Assembly: GCA_937871915.1 (NCBI GenBank)
Contig: CALMPG010000202.1
Coordinates: 1-64,000 of the forward strand
Length of the DNA: 64,000 bases
Source of the DNA: an uncultured Phycisphaerales bacterium
GTDB taxonomy: Bacteria; Planctomycetota; Phycisphaerae; Phycisphaerales; UBA1924
Reading direction: 5' to 3'
Shown: piece by piece, positions 59,208-64,000 of the stretch
Layout: every line of letters begins with the position of its first letter
How positions within the stretch are numbered: position 1 is the first letter of the stretch
Notes under the pieces: generated by a model
Seen by the model: the letters and a program-made list of their open reading frames with translations, nothing else
Databases searched by the model: none
Told to the model about the DNA's origin: nothing
Translations under genes and position numbers: made by a program

Positions 59208-59516
59208 ATGCTTACCGTCAAGAAGTTGTTCGAGGCGCTCCAGGGGCTCGACCCCAACGCCCAAGTCGTCGTGGGCATCATCAACGGCCCGCGGTTCAAC
59301 GCGGCCTACGCCGAGGCGCAGGTCTGCGCGACAGCGGAGGTCGATGAGCACCACCGTCTGACGCTGCGGGACGCAGCCGCGCCAGCGCTCTACCTCTGCT
59401 GCTACGAGCAGCCGCGCCCGTGGGAAGGCTCGCAGCCCACCATCAACCCCGACGGCACCGCGACCTTGCGGTACGACCCCGAGGACGACAACCCGAGTCC
59501 GGGAAGGGGGGACTGA
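59208..59516 (+). CDS. Small acidic protein of operon B
   Basis: 102 residues. MLTVKKLFEALQGLDPNAQVVVGIINGPRFNAAYAEAQVCATAEVDEHHRLTL and YLCCYEQPRPWEGSQPTINP. The opening (LFEALQ.LDP.A.VVV) resembles small phage proteins of unknown role that follow regulators. It starts three bases after the HARE-HTH stop. No counterpart in operon A, where 17177-17434 is in this position. Confidence 0.62.
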   Translation: MLTVKKLFEALQGLDPNAQVVVGIINGPRFNAAYAEAQVCATAEVDEHHRLTLRDAAAPALYLCCYEQPRPWEGSQPTINPDGTATLRYDPEDDNPSPGRGD

Positions 59517-59519
59517 CCC

Positions 59520-59879
59520 ATGCCGCCCATCGACCTCGCCACGGTGACGTTCAGCATCGATGACGGCAGACTGGTCGTTCGAGCGACCGCGCGGGGCACG
59601 GGCAGGCCCTACCGCCACACCTGCCCGCTCGAGTCCTTCGAGACGGTGGCTCACGAGTTGGACGCGGCCGGATCGCAGGGCCTGACCCGCGTCGATCTGC
59701 ACGAGCGCACCGGCATCCCCTGGACGCGGATCAACGTCGCGGTCCTGTTCCTCTACGAGCGCTCGATCATCGATCGAACCGGCAGACGGGGCCGCCTCTA
59801 CGTCCCGGCGTCCGCGACGGTGTTCGAGGACGCCATGACCGAGTATTACGCCCTCAGGGAGGGCGACCAGGACGCCTGA
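59520..59879 (+). CDS. Small protein with winged-helix-like region, last gene of operon B
   Basis: 119 residues. The N-terminal half is a small beta sheet (IDLATVTFSIDDGRLVVRATARGTGRPYRHTCPLESFE); the C-terminal half (QGLTRVDLHERTGIPWTRINVAVLFLYERSIIDRTGRRGRLYVP) has a winged-helix pattern of the kind that binds DNA. It begins three bases after the previous stop. It is probably a regulator of the module. Convergent with the ParB-methyltransferase gene. Confidence 0.65.
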   Translation: MPPIDLATVTFSIDDGRLVVRATARGTGRPYRHTCPLESFETVAHELDAAGSQGLTRVDLHERTGIPWTRINVAVLFLYERSIIDRTGRRGRLYVPASATVFEDAMTEYYALREGDQDA

Positions 59880-59896
59880 GTCCATCGCTCCCTCCT

Positions 59897-61261
59897 TCAC
59901 GCCTCGGCCTTCGCCGGGGCGTTTTCTGCGGCCACGGCGTTCGAGCCCATCCGCTCCGCCTTGCGGCCCGTGAACTTCTCCCACCGCTGCACGATCACAT
60001 CGCAGTAGAGCGCGTCGAGCTCCATGAGGAACGCCCGCCGCCCGGTCATCTCCGCGCCGATCAGCGTGGAGCCTGAGCCGCCGAAGAGGTCGAGCACGTT
60101 CTCACCGGGACGCGAAGAGAACTCGATCGCACGCCGCGCGAGTTCCACGGGCTTCTCCGTGAGGTGGACCATGCTCTGCGGGTTCACCTTCTTGATCGAC
60201 CAGGTGTCAGGCACGTTGGCCGGGCCGAAGAAGCGATGGGCCGCGCCTTCCTTCCAGCCGTAGAAGCACCACTCGTGGTTGCCCATGAAGTCCTTCCGCG
60301 TCAGGACCGGGTGCTCCTTGATCCAGATGATCGCCTGCGTGAAGTAGAGTTCGCAGCGCTTGAGCACCGGCGGGTAGTTGCCGCAGTTGGCGTACCCGCC
60401 CCAGATGTAGAACGTGCCGCCGGGGATGAGCACGCGGGTGATGTTGCCGAACCACGCCGCGAGCATCTTGTCGAACGCCTCGTCGCTCAGGAAGTCGTTG
60501 GCCAAGGGACGATCCTTGGCGCGGAGCTTCTTGTGCGTCGCGCGGCTCTTCTCCGGGTAGCGGTTGAGGTCGGCGCTCTGCTGGTCGTGCTGGTGAGGGT
60601 CGGCCTTGCCGGGCAGCGCGAACGAACTCAGGCCAGCGACGATGGCGTTGTTCGAGCGCGGCTCGACCTTCACGTTGTACGGCGGGTCCGTATTGACCAG
60701 GTGGATCGACTGGCCATCGAGAAGACGGTCCAGATCCGCGGGCTTGCTGCTGTCCCCGCACATGAGCCGGTGGTTGCCGAGCACCCAAATATCACCGGGC
60801 ACCGTGGTTGCGGCGTCGGGCGGCGCGGGCACATCATCCGGATCGGTGAGACCGTCGTTCCCCGCCGGGGCCATGATCGCTGCGAGGTCCTCGCCGCTGA
60901 ACCCGAGCACGGCGAGGTCGAAATCCACGCCCTTCAGGTCGGCGAGCTCGATGGGGAGGAGTTCCATGTCCCACGAGGTCAGGGACGCGACCTTGTTGTC
61001 GGCGATGCGCAGCGCCTTCACCTGGTCCGGCGTCAGGTCCGTCGCGCGGATGGTCGGCACTTCCTTCAGCCCGAGCTTCCGCGCGGCGCGGAGCCGCGTG
61101 TGCCCGGCGATGATCACGCCGTCACCGTCGATGAGGATCGGGATCTTGAAGCCGAAGGTCTCGATCGACATGGCAACCGCATCGATCGCGGCGTCGTTGA
61201 TGGTGCGGGGGTTGCGGTCGTACTCCTTGACCGCGCCGATGGGAAGCATCTCGATGTTCAT
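59897..61261 (-). CDS. ParB-domain / beta-class DNA methyltransferase fusion
   Basis: 454 residues from the ATG at 61261 (GGAG seven bases upstream). The N-terminal ParB/sulfiredoxin-like domain (about 5-110) has GHTRLRAARKLG (53-64). The methyltransferase shows catalytic motif IV TDPPYNV (DPPY 192-195) before SAM motif I DLFGGSGSTL (391-400), the beta-class order of N4-cytosine/N6-adenine enzymes, with target region about 215-300. Fusions like this are common in phages and protect phage DNA or mark it for packaging. It is convergent with operon B and lies downstream of the conserved block. Confidence 0.92.
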   Translation of the reverse strand: MNIEMLPIGAVKEYDRNPRTINDAAIDAVAMSIETFGFKIPILIDGDGVIIAGHTRLRAARKLGLKEVPTIRATDLTPDQVKALRIADNKVASLTSWDMELLPIELADLKGVDFDLAVLGFSGEDLAAIMAPAGNDGLTDPDDVPAPPDAATTVPGDIWVLGNHRLMCGDSSKPADLDRLLDGQSIHLVNTDPPYNVKVEPRSNNAIVAGLSSFALPGKADPHQHDQQSADLNRYPEKSRATHKKLRAKDRPLANDFLSDEAFDKMLAAWFGNITRVLIPGGTFYIWGGYANCGNYPPVLKRCELYFTQAIIWIKEHPVLTRKDFMGNHEWCFYGWKEGAAHRFFGPANVPDTWSIKKVNPQSMVHLTEKPVELARRAIEFSSRPGENVLDLFGGSGSTLIGAEMTGRRAFLMELDALYCDVIVQRWEKFTGRKAERMGSNAVAAENAPAKAEA

Positions 61262-61439
61262 AGCGATCTCCGTCGTGGGCACCGGCGAGGGCGCGGCGCA
61301 TGGGCGTCGTGGTGGCCCGCCGCGCACGCGGCAGGTCATGGATCGCTGGTTGGCTGGTTCGCTGAATCGCTCGGGCGTCAGGCCCGTCCGGGGGCGGCAC
61401 ACCGCCCCGATTCCCGCCTACTACGGGCCGCGCCCGTTC

Positions 61440-61571
61440 GCCACGGGTCCGTCCACGTTGGCCCACGTCGCGTTCTTGGCGGGGCGGCGTACCAACCCCG
61501 CCACCGGGCGTCCCCGCGTCCGGACGCGCGAAACAAACTCTGTCGCCAAGCGCGGCTGTTCCCGCGGGCGT
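61440..61571. repeat. Conserved non-coding block, copy B
   Basis: Matches 18759-18888 over about 130 bp with the same orientation. The strongest part is GAAACAAACTCTGT, then CGCCAAGCGCGGCTGTTCCC at about 61530-61563. It lies in the 343-bp gap between the ParB-methyltransferase start (61261) and the HNH gene (61605), in both copies between a DUF3987 gene and the next leftward genes. No gene explains it; a shared regulatory region or small RNA is possible. Confidence 0.6.
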
Positions 61572-61604
61572 ATCGGGACCGGTCCCCCCGTCCGGAGGAA
61601 CCGC

Positions 61605-61904
61605 TCACCCCTCGGCGGACTCGGAGGCCGTAAGGCTCCCCCGTAGGGCGTGCTGGTGCCGCGCGACGTCGCAACACATCGTGACGAACTCCTCGACCGT
61701 GAGCGTCCCCTTGGCGGTGTTGATCTGATGATCGACGGCCCAGACGTTCCCGAGTTCATGCTTGCCTCCCCGCGCCAGCGGCGTGATGTGGTCCAGGGAC
61801 GCCGTCTCCGGCGTCAGCTCCCTGCCGCTGATCGCGCAGCGGAACTGCTGGCGTTCGACCATCGACATGACCTGCTTGGCCGAGATTTTGCCGACAACGC
61901 TCAT
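61605..61904 (-). CDS. HNH endonuclease
   Basis: 99 residues from the ATG at 61904. FRCAISGRELTPETASLDHITPLARGGKHELGNVWAVDHQINTAKGTLTVEEF has the HNH fold: D38-H39, N53 and H59/N62. CxxSG at its N-terminus stands where a Zn knuckle is common. Phage HNH proteins often cooperate with terminase; this one lies with replication genes instead. It overlaps the preceding gene in another frame by about 150 bases, so one of the two borders may be wrong. Confidence 0.82.
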   Translation of the reverse strand: MSVVGKISAKQVMSMVERQQFRCAISGRELTPETASLDHITPLARGGKHELGNVWAVDHQINTAKGTLTVEEFVTMCCDVARHQHALRGSLTASESAEG

Positions 61905-62388
61905 AGGCTGCCGCTCGCTTGGCTTGGTTGTTGCTGACCGAGTACGACCATCGCTGCCACCCCGATCTTGTCCGCACACGATGCCGGTTCGTGATCTGCT
62001 CCATCAACCGGTGGGCGGCGCCGGCCCAATCCCGGGTCTTGTACCTCTCGAAGCGGGCACGTCCGCCCAACGGGTCGCGGTCGTACCACCGTCTGTTGAA
62101 TGACGACGCGAGCGAGTCCGTCCGCTTCGCCCAGGCATCACGCTTCTGCTTGGCGTAGCGTGCCATCTGGTTCGCTATGCGGGCCGTCGCCTGCCGCCAA
62201 CGCAGGCGTGCCTCCGCGGCGGCGTCGAGCGGCCCGAGCCTGTCGGCGTTGAAGGCAGCAATGCGGCAGCCGGTCCGGTCGAGCAGCACGATCGTGTTCC
62301 CGCGGGCGTAGGCCGCGACCACAAGGCCGCCTGCGGGAACGGCGGAGCCGGGATCGGAAGTACATGATGAAAGAGAGAGATCTTTCAA
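61756..62388 (-). CDS. Hypothetical protein of module B, TTG start
   Basis: 210 residues from a TTG at 62388, chosen because AAAGGAGG lies ten bases upstream; there is no ATG in a suitable place. The first part has a small hydrophobic/beta domain (GGLVVAAYARGNTIVLLDRTGCRIAAF). The middle is Arg/Tyr-rich and helical (RQATARIANQMARYAKQKRDAWAKRTDSL, then FERYKTRDWAGAAHRLMEQITNRH) and may bind nucleic acid. The last 50 residues overlap the HNH gene and look like its shadow, so the true end may be earlier or a frameshift may join the two. The start region is AT-rich with a hairpin (GAAAG...CTTTC). Confidence 0.5.
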   Translation of the reverse strand: MKDLSLSSCTSDPGSAVPAGGLVVAAYARGNTIVLLDRTGCRIAAFNADRLGPLDAAAEARLRWRQATARIANQMARYAKQKRDAWAKRTDSLASSFNRRWYDRDPLGGRARFERYKTRDWAGAAHRLMEQITNRHRVRTRSGWQRWSYSVSNNQAKRAAAYERCRQNLGQAGHVDGRTPAVPLRDQRQGADAGDGVPGPHHAAGAGRQA

Positions 62389-62470
62389 TCTTTCATTACC
62401 TCCTTTACGCCCATGCACCTGCGCCCCGCGTGCGCGCGCGGTGAATGGATGAATGATTGAACTATTCGGC

Positions 62471-64000
62471 TCATGCCAGCACATACCAGACCCTCGGCCG
62501 CGTCGCGGAGGATTCCTCCTCTTGCCGCAACTGCTGGGTTTCCAGCAGGTTGTCGATGACTTCCTGACGCTCCCGCTGCGTCAACCACTGCGTCTTGCGG
62601 CAGAGTTCACTGCGGGAGATCTTTCCACCCGCCTTGCGCACCACCCGGACCACGCGCTTCTGCCGGGCGTCGAACACGCCGTCGGCGACCCATTCGTGGG
62701 CGATGTAGAGCATCCGCCGCGTCAGGTACGACGACAGGTCGCACGCCCAGCGGGCGGCGTCCTCGTCGATCACCGGCTTTGGGGCGTTGGCTGAGCAGGC
62801 GTAGATGAGGGCCAGGCGGCAGGCCTTCTCCTCGGCGCGGGCCCACAGCGACCGCCCCGCCTCGTCCGGCTTGCCGAGCTCGGCGTCCACCATCGCCGCG
62901 AGCGCGTCGAACACCGCGCCCGCCTCCGGCGTGGCCTCGACCACGATCGGCTGGGGGTGCTCGGGGGCGAGGTTGCCGCCGGGCTTGAACGATCCCCACC
63001 ACTCGGCGGCCTGCTTCAGGGGTTCGGGGACGCCCGTCGCTTTGGCGCGCTGCCGCGCCGGCGTGTCGGCCGACTCGAACACGAGCAGGCGGGCGATGAA
63101 CCCGTCGCTCAGGCTGTCGGCGGTGAGCGACTCGAAGAAGTGCTCGGGCACGGTCGTGCCGTAGACGCTCACGCACGGCTGATCGACCACCTTGTTCCGC
63201 TTCTTGTCCGCGTAGGCCTTGCCCCGGAAGACCGTGTCTGCGCTGCTGTAGAGCTTCATGAGCGCCGTCAGCACGTTGAACAGGTGAGGTGCCTTCTTGG
63301 GGTCGCCGATGGTGCGGAGGAAGCGGCCGAACTCGTCGATCTGGAACAGGATCGCCGGCTCGACCTCCACGGCGGTGATGAGCCCGGCGTCCGACGCTAG
63401 GTCCTCGTTCCCCTCGTGCTCGACCATGTCGGCGGCGAAGAGGATGTTCTTGTTGACTTTGCGAGCGTTGTCCTTGCCCGCACCCGAGGGGGCGACGCCG
63501 ACGCAGTAGACGTTCGTGCGGTTGCCGCGCTCGTCGCGCACCTTGCGGGCCGCGAGCACGGCTTGGAGACAGATTCCGGCCGCGAGCGCCAGGACCGGCT
63601 GCGGCCGCGTGGCCGTCGCCAGGTTGTGCGCCACGACCTGCTCGATGAAGCCCGGCACGCGGAGCAGGTGATCGGGGAACGACCCCGGGTCGGGTGGACG
63701 CTCCGAGCGGGGCCGCTCGCCAGCGGCGCGCCGGCGCTCGGGATCGAACCCGGAGAGGTCCACACCGCCCATGTCCTCGGGCTTCTCTGCATCGCGCAGC
63801 CATCCGTGCGGGCGATCGTGCGGCTTGCTCGCGGCGTCGCGGACCTTGTGACGCAGCTCCTTCTCCGACCACGGCGGTTGGCATCGCGGGTTGTAACGAT
63901 CGAGCAGCAGCCCGAACGCCGTCTCCGGGTCCAGCCCGAACCCATGCACCATCGCCGTCGCGGCGGCATACGTCTGGCCGTGCCCGCCCGAGCCGGAGAT
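62471..64000 (-). CDS. DUF3987 primase-helicase, 5' end outside the window
   Basis: 510 residues are visible; the frame stays open to the right edge. The first visible residues (SGSGGHGQTYAAATAMVHGFGLDPETA, then YNPRCQPPWSEKELRHKV) are the end of a Prim-Pol-type N-terminal region. The DUF3987 domain shows Walker A GVAPSGAGKDN and AILFQIDEFGRFL (Walker B-like), then FRGKAYADKKRNKVVDQPCVSVYGTTVPEHF. It is homologous to the C-terminal half of 19651-21993 and more distantly to 5644-7761. It would replicate the element of module B. The C-terminal helix-turn-helix-like part (KISRSELCRKTQWLTQRERQEVID) is like that in many phage primases. Confidence 0.88.
   Translation of the reverse strand: MSGSGGHGQTYAAATAMVHGFGLDPETAFGLLLDRYNPRCQPPWSEKELRHKVRDAASKPHDRPHGWLRDAEKPEDMGGVDLSGFDPERRRAAGERPRSERPPDPGSFPDHLLRVPGFIEQVVAHNLATATRPQPVLALAAGICLQAVLAARKVRDERGNRTNVYCVGVAPSGAGKDNARKVNKNILFAADMVEHEGNEDLASDAGLITAVEVEPAILFQIDEFGRFLRTIGDPKKAPHLFNVLTALMKLYSSADTVFRGKAYADKKRNKVVDQPCVSVYGTTVPEHFFESLTADSLSDGFIARLLVFESADTPARQRAKATGVPEPLKQAAEWWGSFKPGGNLAPEHPQPIVVEATPEAGAVFDALAAMVDAELGKPDEAGRSLWARAEEKACRLALIYACSANAPKPVIDEDAARWACDLSSYLTRRMLYIAHEWVADGVFDARQKRVVRVVRKAGGKISRSELCRKTQWLTQRERQEVIDNLLETQQLRQEEESSATRPRVWYVLA

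Noticed and set aside
1-64000. CRISPR array
   Set aside because: No set of regularly spaced 25-40-bp repeats with unique spacers was seen; the Ser/Gly codon repeats and iterons are different in form.

Overview
The window is about two-thirds G+C and consists almost entirely of mobile or accessory DNA in a bacterial chromosome. No ribosomal or other phylogenetic marker gene is present. The gene families suggest a planctomycete-like host: a DUF2924 / large serine recombinase / small partner cassette, a tyrosine integrase of the kind common in that phylum, a phage protease-capsid fusion, and phage-linked glycosyltransferases. This assignment is an inference.

Layout. (1) 1-410: the 3' end of a CinA-like host gene, apparently frameshifted at a C9 run, then tRNA-Gly(CCC) and a terminator. 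(2) 555-8.4 kb: an integrative element beside the tRNA. It carries three TGTGCAAG repeats, two envelope-protein genes, a tyrosine integrase, and an overlapping operon (two excisionase-like HTH proteins, a TOPRIM/DUF3987 primase-helicase, a small protein, a HEAGH-motif protein and a coiled-coil protein). (3) 8.5-17.1 kb: a defence-type island. It has a nuclease-methylase fusion (HsdR_N + HsdM), HsdS and an accessory protein on one strand, and a MORC/GHKL ATPase plus a DUF2325-like protein on the other. (4) 17.2-25.0 kb: replication/regulation module A, with a four-gene small-protein operon, about 1.1 kb of non-coding DNA rich in iteron-like and inverted repeats, a Prim-Pol/DUF3987 protein, a deoxyribosyltransferase-like protein, a sigma-like factor and two small proteins, plus a separate HTH-region protein. 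(5) 25.1-30.3 kb: a large serine recombinase cassette and an insertion sequence. (6) 30.3-37.0 kb: an RHS protein of about 2,000 residues with a lower-GC metallopeptidase-like tip and an adjacent lower-GC gene. (7) 37.2-57.6 kb: a tailed-phage structural cluster read right to left: terminase subunits, zinc ribbon, gpW-like connector, lambda-type portal, protease-capsid fusion, decoration and connector proteins, tail tube, tail chaperone, tape measure, distal tail proteins, a methyltransferase, a DUF115-like protein, a Ser/Gly-rich protein with a Hint domain, and two glycosyltransferases on the other strand. (8) 57.6-64 kb: module B, with a second, inverted copy of the small-gene operon, a ParB-methyltransferase fusion, an HNH nuclease and a third DUF3987 protein cut by the window end.

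Modules A and B are related. Three small genes, a stop-codon hairpin, a 21-bp-spaced upstream repeat pair and a non-coding block of about 130 bp occur in both. The window therefore looks like several phage or satellite elements stacked beside a tRNA, with a defence island between them. The most interesting candidates are the MORC/DUF2325/HsdM-fusion locus, the Ser/Gly-rich Hint protein surrounded by sugar-transfer genes, the RHS tip with its neighbour, and the duplicated operon with its conserved non-coding elements.
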